From Cymbidium sinense (taxonomy: Eukaryota; Streptophyta; Magnoliopsida; Asparagales; Orchidaceae), in assembly GCA_021442155.1 (NCBI GenBank), contig CM038214.1, positions 48,490,703 to 48,554,702 on the forward strand: 64,000 bases of DNA, read 5' to 3'. Made by a program: the position numbers and the translations under genes. The notes below the pieces were generated by a model, which saw only the letters and a program-made list of their open reading frames with translations, did no database searches and was not told the DNA's origin. Shown piece after piece: positions 12,186 to 24,425 of the stretch. Position 1 is the first letter of the stretch. Each line of letters opens with the position of its first letter.

Positions 12186-14387
12186 TGTGAGACACTATAG
12201 CACCCAAGAGGGGAGGGGGGTGGGGGAGAATTAGCTGATATTAAAAATTTTAAAATGTTAAATCTTAAATTTTAAGTTTTAGTAGAAAATTAATTTTTGA
12301 TTTTATAATGATAAGATACAATTCTTAATGCAGCAAAAATAAAAGTATAATAAAGTAAAGAGAGATAATAGGCGCACAATTTTTATGTGGTTCGGCCAAA
12401 CCCCAAAACCGGCCTATGTCCACACCTAGCCACCCCTGGCTAGGAATCCACTAAATGTAAAAATAGTTTATAAATAGTACTCTCCTATAACAGGGTGAGT
12501 ACAACCCTTACAATAATATGTACTCTCCTATAAAGGGGCGAGGACAACCCCAATATAAATTTTTACAGTAAAAAAAGAAAAATACAAACTAATAAATTTT
12601 GATAAAATAAATCTCTCACAAATATACCAAGCTATCCAATTCAAAAAATGATCCCACAACTTACAAATGATCACTTAAACTTTTTGGCAAGATAAAATGC
12701 TCTCTTAATATTGATAAGAAATAATAAAATAAATATCTTAAAGTGATCTTACTAAGATGTTTATGTTATTATAATTTGTAGATTAATATAAAATTATTTC
12801 AAAATAAATTCATAATATTCTTCTGCACAATAAAATACATTTTAGCAAGGAATAATTTATTTTATTTTAACCAAAAAGATCCTTTCAATTAAAGCTAATG
12901 ATCACAAAATACTTAAATAAAATGAGTATATGATAGATCTAAGTAGACTAGTAAGCTTTTAATTAAAAAGAGAGATCTATCAAATATGAAAATAATTTCA
13001 GCATAATAATTTAATTTAAAATGCTTAAAATATACTTCTAAAATAGATCTAAGAATAAATGATCTTTCAAAATAAGATTAATGAAGAAATATTTCAAGAA
13101 ACCAAAAGAAATTTGTAGGAAGTTAAAATTTCAACAAGTTGAAATAGATCCTACAATCTATCACAAGAGTTTTCAAAAAAGATGATTGAGAAACTTTGAT
13201 GTGAAAAATAATGTCCAAAGACTAATCCACCAAAAAGTATAAATTGGAAAGAATAAATAGATGGTGAAAATAGCATGAACAACTAAAAAAGATTAAGATC
13301 AAGAAAACAAAATCAAGTAATTTGAGAAAGCTTGCTTAGTTGAAGATGTTGAATCTTCCAAACCAAGGATTTCATCTTGCAATATTTGGAGAACACTAGG
13401 AAGGAAAATCTAAGAAATTTTCTCTTAGATTTGTTGGAGGGATTTTGAATTGGAAATGAGGAATACTTTCATGCAGAGAATGATGGCTATTTATAGGCAA
13501 GAAGGTCATTTTGAATTATTTCAAAAAAAATATATTATTCTAACCTCATGCTATCATCTAATAATTTAATATTCAATAAAAATATAATTTATAATAAATA
13601 AATATTAAATTTAAGCAGCCAAAATTCAGCTATTCACATGGGCAAGTAAAAAATAATCAAATATGACACTTAATATATTCAAAGCATGTAGCATGCATTC
13701 ATTATTATAATCAGATAATGTTTGAAAAGTCATAATAAATTCAATTTTAATCAAACATGGGTCATGTGACCTATCACATTAAAGGAAAAAAAATCCAAGG
13801 AATCCATTGGAGATGAAATCAGATATAAATTCCTTGATTATAAAATGACTTTGGCTAAAATACAAAATTTCATATATTTTTGTTAATTTTGCCATGTGAC
13901 ATTTAAATATTATGATTTAATTTATATATAATCATACATATGCTATTTATCATATAACCATCAAATTAAATAAAAATATTTAATTATATTAAGTAAATAA
14001 GATAATTACACTTAATAGTCATTATCATTTATTATTTTGACAATTCAAATGTTATGTATGAAACATATAATTGAATGTTAATTAGATAGAAATTTATATA
14101 AATTAACCTCATTAAAATAATATGTTAAGTTGTGAGCAAATTGATTTATGCCAATGAATAAATGCATATAACCTAAAATATTATATTTTGAGCTTCACAT
14201 TATCCAATTTGATCTATCTTTCATTCTTTTACTCTTACAATTTCCTCAAATATATTATGAGATGTATTGGATATGTAATTAGCAATTGATATATCTGAAA
14301 CACATAAAACATTCATTAGAACATCTAAGCATTCGTTTGTTATCATCAAACTTGATCATATTGAACATAAGGCTCATTAAGCTAACA
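12186..14387 (-). repeat. Copia 5' LTR
   Basis: About 2,202 bp, colinear with 5,040-7,173. In element orientation it starts TGTTAGCTTAATGAGCC at 14,387 and ends TGTCTCACA at 12,186. It carries a G-run insertion near 12,210-12,230 and extra bases near 12,400-12,540 absent from the partner. The promoter should lie here, but I cannot point to a convincing TATA box in this AT-rich DNA. Confidence 0.9.
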
Positions 14388-14392
14388 GGATA
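14388..14392. other. Target-site duplication, right (GGATA)
   Basis: Exact match to 5,035-5,039; it borders the terminal CA of the right LTR. Confidence 0.9.
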
Positions 14393-14840
14393 TGCTTAGG
14401 GTCCAGAGTTAATTATAGTGTCCTAGCTCACCTTACAAAGTTTCCAGCTAAATTAAGCATATACTACACCCTTGTCTTATCAAATGAGATGAGAGAATCT
14501 CAAATTAAGCCTTACTTGCTCTAGAGATATGCTTAGCTCAGCTGACTGCTACTAAAGAGGAGGCATGCCACTCAAAGGACATCTTAGGAGTTACATTCAG
14601 TGATGAAGACTTATTCCTACAAATGATCGAGGACAACTGCCTCTTTACATTTCAGTGGATGTTGGCAGATATAGGCTATCCAGAGTTCTAGTTGACCCAG
14701 GTGTATCAATCAACATTAAGGTTTAAGAACCATTGCATACTTAAGGATCGACATCTCCAAACTTTAAAAAGAAAGGATGATGTTGAGAGGAATCAATGTA
14801 CAAGGAGAGAGGGTCTTGTGGTATTTATTTTGGATGTATA
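14393..14840 (+). pseudogene. Tat-lineage Gypsy gag/protease fragment
   Basis: This resumes the Gypsy reading interrupted by Copia. Frame-shifted pieces on + include VLAHLTKFPAKLSIYY, SNEMRESQIK, LTATKEEACHSKDILGV, TFSDEDLFLQM and, near 14,655-14,700, ISVDVGRYRLSRVLVDPGVS. The last is the aspartic-protease region, in which the expected D-(S/G)-G reads DPG. At least four frame changes and several stops occur in 450 bp. Around 14,805-14,830 GERVL is followed by a stretch resembling the sequence that reappears at 22,482, so the host coding probably continues there after segment A. The call is by motif order; no functional product is possible. Confidence 0.7.
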
Positions 14841-17419
14841 GGGGGGCGGGGGGCACTACACAGATCATATGGGGGGATACTTTTGGAGGTGATGAGGTAC
14901 AAGATTGAGGTATTATTTACTATCTCAAAAGATAGAGACAGCACCCTACAATAGACCTAATTATGTAATAAAGACTCCTTAGGCATGATGGGTCTTCGAA
15001 TGTACCAGAGATTTGTCCCCTACTTTACAAGGATGAATAAAGTAGGGTTTATATTAAATAAGGTTCTTAAGTTTTCTATGAAGGCAAGCCACTATAGTTA
15101 ATTACATCTTAGGAAATAAAATTTCCTAAGAATACTCTCGATTAACATAAACAATTATCATCTCCAAAGATTCAAGGTTAGACTATCAAAAGATTGGTTG
15201 TATTTGGAAAATCAATTGGGAATGTACAAAGAGAAGACTTATTTTTGGAATTCAAATGAAATAAGTAGGAAATGCTCATGATAGTAGGAAGCCTAATGAG
15301 CATTCCAATCTATCCTATAACTGGGCTTTATAATTTTAAAGTTGAGGAGATTTATATATTATGAGTTAAAATTTAATTAGATTACTAGAGATTATAATCT
15401 ACTAAAATAAGGTTGTGGGAATGCCTAAGAGGTGAGGATTTATGCTAGCCCGAAGGAAATAGCTACCTATGATCCTAAATCTAGGGAGCTTGACGAAGCA
15501 AAAAAGCATGACCTTCTAAGTGACAGGTGGACATAAGGGTTTACCTCCATAAGAGAGAATAAATTATCTAACTTCTAGACTTATAACCACCTAGAGTGGC
15601 CACTTACTAAGATCTATGATTTTAAAACCATGTAGTTTGGCATTATAAATTGCAAGATAGCTAGGGTAGTTATTTAATTAGAAAGAGACTAGAGCATGAG
15701 TGGTATGAGCATATGACTTAATCTATAGATGCAAAATATTTTCAAAATTTATTTCATTTTAGACACATTATTTTGATAGAGGATTTAGGATTTGTTATGC
15801 CTAAATGCATGATGAAATAGGTTATAGGTCAAATCAGCTAGAAGAAGGCATTCTCCACCATAAGGGATGCCTTCATAGGTCAATCATTCCTTTATCATGC
15901 AAGGATGGAGATCCTTCAGGTTCTAGAGAGAAAGAATATGCATGCATGATGTGAAACATACAACCATATAGCTAAGGGGTTGCTAAATCTTTTAATTATC
16001 TTATTTATTTCTTAGGCTTTATGATGAGGTTATGAGTTGTTTAAAATTTAGTTATGAGTGATTGGTTGGGTAGAAAAGCTATTTTTATCCTAAGAGCCTA
16101 ATCGTATGTAATCCACATATTAAAGCATCAATCATTTAAGAAACTATGATAAACATGCCATCTTAATGCACAATGTAAACATAACATCAAATAATTATAT
16201 AAACTATCATAAAAGAATAAAAGATCGGTGCAGTCGGGTACCTTTGTACAACCCGAAGAGGGAAAAGATGGGTAGCTCTACCCATATACAACCTGAAATA
16301 TGAAAGAATAATTATAATTGTATTAAACTCTATGGGGGTCTTCTTTCTTTATATCTCCATTTATGATTTGGTTATTTCTTTGATTTGGATGGTGCTTGCT
16401 TCAAAAGCATCACACTCAGTGACAAAGCCTTGTGCCACCGCCGCTCATCCTAATCCCCATAGCACTAATCCTAATTCCTATTGAAAAATTACATTTCTAT
16501 AGAAAATTAAATCTAACTACACCGCAAAATAGATGTACTAAATATATAATCCTAAGCAATTATATTTATAATTTAGACTTAGCACCCTACACATGGGTAA
16601 CTAAGCCCACCTGTCCTAACTTGGATTATGCTTAAAGATTTAAGCAACTTGCAAAAGACCATTCACATTTATTTTAAGCTTCCCTTAAGCATAATCCCTA
16701 TAGAAAACATGATTAGGCAAATATTGGCCTATCATCCAAATACTGCACCCTAACATCCAATCTAAAATAATTCATCATAAAAAATCATATATCACATCAT
16801 ACACCATCCTAACTTAGGTTTCAAAGTGGTGAATTAATTCTAATGTGTGTATTAAGGCTTCTGTGGTAAGTCTTGTTAGGCATTAGTGTTGTACTTTCTA
16901 TGTGTAGATGGATTCAATTTAACATGAAAGGTTGATTTCACTTGAAGTAGTTTAATTGATTCAAGAATTTTAATTTTTGTTTTTTTGTTTTTATTTGATT
17001 ACACTTAACAACTTAGTGTTATAAAGAGAGGAAAAGTGGATTGCCCTCTTTCATCCCTATCTTAAGTCACTTTCTAAAGTATATTAATTTGATTTAGTTC
17101 TCTTTAGTGAATGGCTTATTAAATTATTTAATTAATTCTATATTTAGATTCACTTTAAATAATTCTATTCAAAATGAAAGGCATCTTAAGATTAATTTAA
17201 TTTCATTACTACCACATGACATATATTAAATCATTCCTTTCCATCACATGTAACAAGCATATGATTTAATCCTAAGAATGTCTATACATGCAACATATTT
17301 TAGCACACTTTAGATGATGAATGTATGTGTATGTTTAGAATTTATATTTTATTTTTTTGAATTATTTAAACATATTAATTTAAAACTTTATCCAAATTAT
17401 TATACAAAAAGGACATAAG

Positions 17420-18070
17420 AATAAAATTAAATAAGCATGTGCCTTTGTTAAACCAACGATGTGAGGTAATCAAATGACCTCCTTGGAGCTATCTAAAGCG
17501 TCATATTCTTGGGATGTCCAGACTATATACCCATTTGCATTCAAGCATATGTAAATTTGTATACATGAACATAGGAAGTAAACTCAAAATCATATGGCTA
17601 ATTAATTCAACCACTTAGTCAATTATGAATGCATGCAATTTTAATGTAGGATGGGATTTTCATTCACTAATCACATATACATATACATGTGCAAAGATAT
17701 AGACAAGTATGTGTCATTGTTAAACCAGGAAGTGAGGTAATCAAATGACCTCCTTAGGGCTAACTAAAGCCTCGTATTCCAGGGATGTCCAAACAATATA
17801 CTTGCTTTTCTTGGACACACATGGATGTATACATAAATGTGGGAAACAAAACCATTCAAAGATTGTATATTTTTTATTGAATCATTTATATATATCAATT
17901 AAAGCTTTATCCAAATTCTAATGTTGAAATATATAAGAATGAAATCAAATGGGTACATGTCATTGTTAAACCAAGGAAGTGAGGTAATCAAATGGCCTCC
18001 TTGGGGCTAGCTAAAGCATTATGTTCCTGGAATATCCAGAATATATACACATTACCATTCAATCTTATAT
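17420..18070 (+). repeat. Three tandem ~250-bp repeats inside segment A
   Basis: The phrase TTGTTAAACCA..GA.GTGAGGTAATCAAATG.CCTCCTT followed by GG(A/G)ATGTCCA occurs near 17,440, 17,715 and 17,965, each with the same downstream layout ending in ATATAC. Segment B holds one diverged copy (25,535-25,640), so the repeat expanded in A or contracted in B. Confidence 0.8.
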
Positions 18071-20639
18071 AAACCAACACATGAATAGAGAAAAGAGAAC
18101 TTAACATTCATACACTTAAGCTATTAGCACATGAATTTCTTATGTATTTATAATTAGCATCATAACTCATATTATTATTCATTTATAAGCTTTTGAAAAA
18201 TAGATTTGGATTTAATAATGATAATAGCCATGCAAATATTAAATTAAATCAACACATGCCAGCTTACATAAAGTAAATCCATTTTATTTTACTTGATTTT
18301 GGAAAGATGGATGCATGAATTCAAATGACATACCAAATTTAACATAATTAGAAAGAGGATAGTCAAATATAATCAAGTGATTTATTCAACCAAACAAGTT
18401 CTTAAAGACAATCAAATCAATATAAGATTATTTAAAGTAAACAGAAGCTTCTTTATTAATTAAGTTTCAGATTTGATTTGATTTAAAGAGGAGAAGAGAA
18501 ATCATTAATGCAATTTTAAACCCATTTCCACATTAGTGATTTGATTTAATTTAAGAAAATATAATTAACTTGATTTTATGGGTTAATAAAGTTGAACCCT
18601 TAATTAGATGAATTAATTACTCTTATCTATGTCACCTTAAAGTAACTAACTAAATAATTATGAGCCAACATGATATGCATGGAAAATAAACTTGCAATGA
18701 TCCTAGAAAATAAATAGGGCTTAGTGCAATTGGCTCATGATTAATAGTTAATTAGACTAAGGGACTTAATTAATTACTCTTATGGTTTTCTCACACATGT
18801 GGACTATCCATAATTTCACTAAATTCCTTTAGGTTATTAAACACTTAAAGATCTACCCCATGATTCAATTAATTAAGGTATGATGTGATTATGATTTCAA
18901 TTTGATTAAGTGATTTAATTAACTAGTTAAATATTAATTAATTTCATTTTAGAAAATGCTAAAATGAAATTAGGGAAAGGGCCCTTATTCATTAGTTCAC
19001 TTAATGTTGAACAATGATTAATAAACTTAATGAACCAATTTAGTATTGTTCATGGGATTAATTAATCATTAATTAACTTAAAAAGTAGTTAAGGTTAATT
19101 AGTTAATTTTCTTAATTAAGTGAGCAATAAACCCCAAGAAAATCATGGGAGACAGAGGCGATCCCATTAAATTAACTCACAAAATCCAGTATTAATTTCT
19201 CAAGTAATTAAGGTGTAATTAAGCTAATTAATTTTGTAGTTAAACCTTAATTACTATTCAAAATTAGTTAAGATCATTTTAAATTAATTTTCTTATGAAA
19301 TACCTTTAAAATAAGTATTTATTCACTTTTTTATTTTTGTATGATTTTTTATGATTTTTAGAAGTTTCACCCATTAAAAATGATTAATTAAGCCTAATTA
19401 AAGCCTAATCATGTTGGCGCCACGAGGCACGCTAACGTGGCATGCTTTCCACATGGTGCCTCAGGATTGGCAATTTAAAACTTATCCGACTCAGCACCTA
19501 CATGATGACAGTGAACACACTTTCTCATCCACCATCCGATTTAAGATCAGACGCTATGATTAAGCTCATAGCTTAATAGGATTAAATCAGATTGATCTAG
19601 CAAATTTAATCATGACCGTCCATTTTGATCATGTGAAACAAATGATGAGTGATCTAACATTATCCGAGTGAGGGAAAATGAAGTCCGTCCGCCATTGCTG
19701 ACTTGATCCAAGCTTACCCGGGCTCGGATCAACTCCAAAAGGATCCCACACCTTCATGACATCGGTTGGAGGGGATCCAACGGTCAAGATCACATGAGAT
19801 GCATGTTTTCTTAAAAAAGCTCCAACCCATTTTGCCTAAGGATTAGTTTTGGAAGCATAGCTCGCTAGAGCTCAAGACTGGTGGCTTGAACAATTGAGGA
19901 AGCTTCATCTAGTGGAGATGAAGCTCTGTTGAGCAAAAATTAGATTAATTCCTCAATGTTCACTCAGAAGGCCATGAATTGATTATTTGGAGCTTTTCTG
20001 TGATTGAAGTCCCACCTCTGGTGCCTAGGAAGCTTAGGAGATGATTTATTCTTGCTCGATGAGGCCTAGAGGAGGAGCGTGCAAAGTTAATTTGAGTTTG
20101 ATGGTGAAATGGGAAAGTTAGGTCAAAAATGGGAGTGTCCAATTTTAGGACGTACAAGAATGGCATTTTTTGATAGAGGAATGAGCTTGAGAGCTTAGGG
20201 AATGGCTCTAGTGGGTCCTCTTGGGTAGCTAGGGCTCCGAGGAATGATTTTTGTGTGTGTTTGAGTGGAAATGAGGGGGGGTGTATACCCCTTCATCTTG
20301 ATTAGATGGTGGGAATGGTTTGGATTATAGTCAATCTATCTTAGGAGTCATGGGTGGCGGGAGGAGGTGAGTCACTTGGTTGGTTGAAGGTGTGGAGGTG
20401 GATTCCAAGAATCATGGGTGTCCTATGGGTTTCAAATGCTCCAATGGGGAGGGTGAGGTGATTTCACCTCCCATGGTTCACCCCAACCACCCTGGGTCAC
20501 TATCCTAGGTGCCTAGGTGGACCATTGGGAGAGTACCTAGTGGCCAAGGAATGAAAAGGACTACTTACATGGGTGATTTATCTCATGTGATTCCCTTGAC
20601 CTAAGGGTAGAATGATTATTTGTCATTGTATTTGATTTG

Positions 20640-22250
20640 GGCAGATTTGAAATGAGCCAAAGATGGGTTAGCAAAAATTATAAGTTAATTGGAGTTGATT
20701 TGGTTTGGTTTGGCTCAATTTGACTCATTTAGGTCAAACTGGGTTAGGTTGGGTCAAGTTAACCAATTAGTCAAATTGGGTCAAACCAATGGTTGGGTCA
20801 AGTTCATATAATCATTTAGGATATTTTGTTCAATTGGTTTGGTTTTGTTTATCTTAGATTTTATTTTGGCTCATTTAAATTCATTTGGGTCAAATGGGTT
20901 AAGCTGACCAATTTGAATAAATTAGCCAAATTAGCTTGGGTTAGGTGTTGGTTTGGGTTTAGTTGACCAATCGAAGATGATTGTAGGCTTTAGTTTCAAT
21001 TAATTTTGATTTAGTTTTAATTTAGGCCAACTTGACCCTATAGGGTTCTATCATGGCTTTGGTCCAATCATGGCTTCAGTCAAGTTCAACAATCAATTTA
21101 GAATAAACTTTAGCCATTGGTTGCAATCAATTTGGTTTATATTTTGATTTGATCCAATTTGGTCTTTTAGGTCAATTTGGGTCAACTTGAGTCAAGAGGG
21201 CCAATTATGTTTGGTTTGAAGGTCTAGTCATATTCAAATATTTATTTTGATTTGGTATGAATCATTGGTTTCAAGGGATTTGGTTAAGGTTGTAATTTGG
21301 TTAATTTGGGTTCATATGGGTAAAGGGGTTGACTTGGTCAAATGACTAAGTTGACCTGGTTTGACTCAATTTGTGATAATTGATCAACCTAGGGTGATCA
21401 ACAATCATGATGGGAGGTTTTGGTGGGCTTGGTTCAATGTAATTTGGTAGGATTATAACTTGGCTCAAATAGATCAAATTAGCCATTTTGGGTCAATTGG
21501 ACCAATTAGGTTTCACTGGATTGATTTTGGATTGAGTTTGATTTGGTTGATTTTATATATGGATTTGGGATTAATATATTAATTTAATTGCAATTGGCTT
21601 GGGTTCAAATGGGTTATGGTTCATTTGAACATTTCAAGTCAAAAGGGTTAAGTTGGGTTTGACTTGGATTGATTTTGGTTTGGCTTGATGATTGTAGATT
21701 TCATTTATATTTATAAATATGATTGAAGGTATGATTGATTCATTATAAAATCAATTGAATTTGGGTTTTGGAATGAAGGAATTTGGCTAAGTCCATGGAA
21801 TTGAGTCATGTGGCTTAGGTTTGGATTTTGATTTGGTTTGGTTTAATTTTGATGATTTAAATGTATATTTCATTTAAATTTCTAAAGATGATTGAAAATA
21901 CAATTGATTTGTGAGAAAATCAATTGTGTTTGACTTGATTTTGATAAGATTTGGCTAAGTCCAAGGGATAGGTCATATAGCTTAGGAATTTGATTTAATT
22001 TGATTTAGTTTGATTTACTTTTGATCATTCAAATGTAAATTTGATTTATATTTAGGAAGATAATTGAAGATATAAATTGATTATGAGAAAATCAATTGAA
22101 TTTGGATTGATTTGGATTAAGATTTTGCTAAGTCCATAGGATAGGTCATATGGCTTAGGAAGGGTTTCAAGTTTGGATTTGATCATGGGCTTTAATCATT
22201 TGGTTTGGATTTAGATTTGAATTTGATGTTTGAATTGAACTTGAGGTTTG
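20640..22250 (+). repeat. GGGTCAA/TTGACC-rich tract with ~170-bp tandem subunits in segment A
   Basis: Low-complexity sequence dominated by variations on TTTGGGTCAAATTGACCAATT. The end, about 21,660-22,200, resolves into three ~170-bp subunits aligned on TTTCATTTA-like words at 21,699, 21,868 and 22,040. Each contains GAGAAAATCAATTGAATTT or a close variant and GGCTAAGTCCA. The same architecture occurs in segment B. Confidence 0.75.
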
Positions 22251-22481
22251 GTTTGAGAAGGTGAACATGGATTGGATTTGGGTTGTAGGGTAGGTGGACT
22301 ATCTTAATCCCTAAGGCATAACCTAATACTATGGTTAACCCTTCTAAGTGTTTAGGCTTAGGTTAAGTGTTTACCTCATTGTTAGAAGTGTTTTATGACT
22401 AGGGAAGTCTTGATGTCTAGAAGACTCCTAAGTCTAAGATGGGAAGATTGAATCTGCACTCCAAAAGTGAGGTCAACAGGC

Positions 22482-22870
22482 CTTAGGCTCCATAGTATTT
22501 CCCTTAGAGATAGATGATTGGATGACCGAAGCTAAGTATCACATTATAAACATGAATACATCTTTCAACTCTTTACTTGGGAGACCATGCATAACTAAGA
22601 ACAACATAGTTTCATCCTCTCTACATTAGTGTATGAAGTTCATGAGAGGTGGGATAGTCTGTTATGTCAAAAGAGATCTCAAGCCTTTTACAGTTCAAGA
22701 GGTCAGCATATATGAGGATGCGACTTACTACCTCCCGGTGGTTAAAAATTTCTAAAGGGGTCTCAAAGTCACGTTTCAAATTTTTTTGTGAGAAATGAAA
22801 GAGGACATGACCCTTATAGAAATTCATCTTTTTAGGATGCCACACAGTTCTGCAGATGTACTTATTCAGG
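22482..22870 (+). pseudogene. Tat-lineage Gypsy protease-to-RT linker fragment
   Basis: On + from 22,482 the frame reads LGSIVFPLEIDDWMTEAKYH, then a segment containing SLLGRPCITKNN, SSLH and MKFMRGGIV, then VQEVSIYEDATYYLPVVKNF. These are the landmarks that follow the protease in Tat-lineage polyproteins (LLGRPWI, STLHQ). Stops occur near 22,628 and 22,755, and one frame is lost at about 22,790. It picks up where the 14,393-14,840 piece stops and runs until segment B begins. This order is the main argument that one Gypsy element hosts segments A and B. The minus-strand ORF across 22,621-22,923 is a shadow of this coding. Confidence 0.75.
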
Positions 22871-24364
22871 TGATCGAGTACATCATCAAGGTATAGTGTA
22901 CTATCTCGAAAGACAGAAGTCACTACCCTTTAATGTACCTAATCACCTTAATAAGGACTCCTAAGGATGATGGGTTTGCATATGTACTAGAGATTCTTCC
23001 CCTACTTTACATGAAAAAATAAAGCAGGGTTTATTTTAAACCTAGTTCGTTAAGTTCTCTATAGGGACAAGCCCCAATAGTTAATTACATCCTAAAGGAT
23101 GATCCCTTAAGAAAACTCTCGATTAAGGTAAATGATCATTATCTCTAAAGATTTGAATAGGAAAGGACTATCAATCGATTGGTTTATGTTTGAAGATCAA
23201 AATGGGATTGATCAAAAGAGGGAGTTATTATCAAAGCCAAAAGGAGAGATAAGTAAGAGATGCCCACAATGCTAGGAAACTTAGCGAGCATCTCAAACTA
23301 TCCCATAGATGGGCTTTACATTTTAGAAATTGATTTAGTTTGTTTGAGTTATATTTTTTCTTAGAATTTTAGGACTTAGGATTCCTTAACACAAGATTAA
23401 ACAAATGCCTAAGAGGTGAGGAATTATGCTTATGACCCACAAAAGGGAGACACAATCTCAGAACCTAAATCTAAGGAGATTCGGCGAGGCTGGAAGCACA
23501 ACCTAAATCTAAGGCAAAAAGTGGTTGATAGGTTTACCTCCACAAGAGAGGACAAACCACCCAATAGTTTGGACTTACAATTGCCTGGGGGTGGCCGCTA
23601 ATTAACTCCTATGATTTTAAATACATGTAGGCAAGTCATTATGTTTATGTAAGATAACTAGGCTATTATTATTTAGAAAGAGATTAAGTCTTTAAACTCA
23701 CTCCCTAAAGAGACTAGATCATGTAAAGGGACATGCATCAAATGACCTAAATCTAATGTAATTTCAAATTTCATTTTATTTTCATTTTTGGAGAAATATT
23801 TTGACTCAGGCTAATAGGATTTTGTATGACTAATGCATGAGAAATAAGATTATTGGACAAAATCAGTGAGAACGGAGGAGGTGAGTTTCCACCATGGCTC
23901 TCAAAGGTCAAGCTGAGTTTCTCTGGAAAAGGTGGAAGCCCTCCAATCAAAGGTGAAATAAGATGCATTTGTGCATGATATTACAAAAAAATGCTCATTC
24001 AGCTAAGGGGTTGCTAATTCTTTTATCTTGATTTTGAACCTAAGATTTAATTTTAATTTGAATTGTTAAGTTAGGTAAAAGATTTATTTTATCCTAAAGA
24101 GCCTAATCCACATCTAGGTCACACATAAAGCAAGAAAGAAACTATGAAAATCATGCCACATAATGCAAAAGCTAAACAAATCATCAATCAATTTATAAAG
24201 CTAATCACAAAAAGAATAAATGACTGTTATGGTCGGGCACCACTGCACAAACCCAAAAATATCAAATATGGGTAGCCAAGCTCTACCCTTATACAACCTA
24301 GATTATAAATGAATCAAATTACAATTTAAGCAAAGGAATTTATTATTATGGGGGTCTTCAAGCT

Positions 24365-24425
24365 TTATTCTTCTTTCTTCCTTCTTCTTCTTCTTCTTCT
24401 TATTTTTATTTTCTTTCTTTGGTTC
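24365..24425 (+). repeat. (CTT)n-type microsatellite
   Basis: TTCTTCTTCTTCTTC core with flanking CTTTC variants on +. It generates the lysine-rich minus-strand ORF at 24,303-24,497, which is not a gene. Confidence 0.85.

Larger units (their letters stand above)
5040..14387 (-). mobile_element. Complete Ty1-Copia LTR retrotransposon (Sirevirus-like), inactive
   Basis: A 9.35-kb element transcribed on the minus strand. Both LTRs have matching TG...CA ends, there is a perfect 5-bp target duplication, a tRNA-Met primer-binding site next to the 5' LTR and a purine tract next to the 3' LTR. Internal coding follows Copia order (gag, protease, integrase, RT, RNase H) from about 12,125 down to 7,449. 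Long LTRs (2.1-2.2 kb) and RT residues such as NESLCHEFSSLMSKEFEISMMGEL point to the Sirevirus (SIRE/Maximus) lineage; this is inference from residue patterns. There is no room for an envelope-like ORF between RNase H and the 3' LTR (about 275 bp). Every domain has frameshifts or stops, so it cannot move unaided. It is inserted within a Gypsy gag region. Confidence 0.92.
14880..22480 (+). repeat. Segment A: ~7.6-kb non-coding repeat, colinear with segment B
   Basis: Segment A shares landmarks in the same order with 22,880-30,790. Examples are TTTACTATCTC.AAAGA at its start, CCTAAGAGGTGAGGA (15,420 and 23,410), CACATGGGT.ACTAAG (16,570 and 24,650), a GC-rich patch (19,410-19,480 and 27,240-27,360), GGGTCAA-rich sequence (20,640-22,250 and 28,540-30,560), and CTAAGATGG...GAGGTCAACA at its end (22,480 and 30,790). 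By eye the two are clearly homologous but well diverged, with many indels. No convincing long ORF is present; a 67-codon ORF at 16,432 and a 68-codon ORF at 19,960 have no counterpart in B. It could be a giant solo LTR or a large non-autonomous element inserted in the Gypsy host, or half of a segmental duplication. Ends are approximate. Confidence 0.75.

Noticed and set aside
17420..18070. CRISPR-like spaced repeats
   Set aside because: The repeated unit is ~250 bp with diverged copies in plant retroelement DNA; there are no short identical repeats with unique spacers.
22621..22923. 100-codon minus-strand ORF
   Set aside because: It is antisense to recognisable Gypsy protease-linker coding on the + strand.
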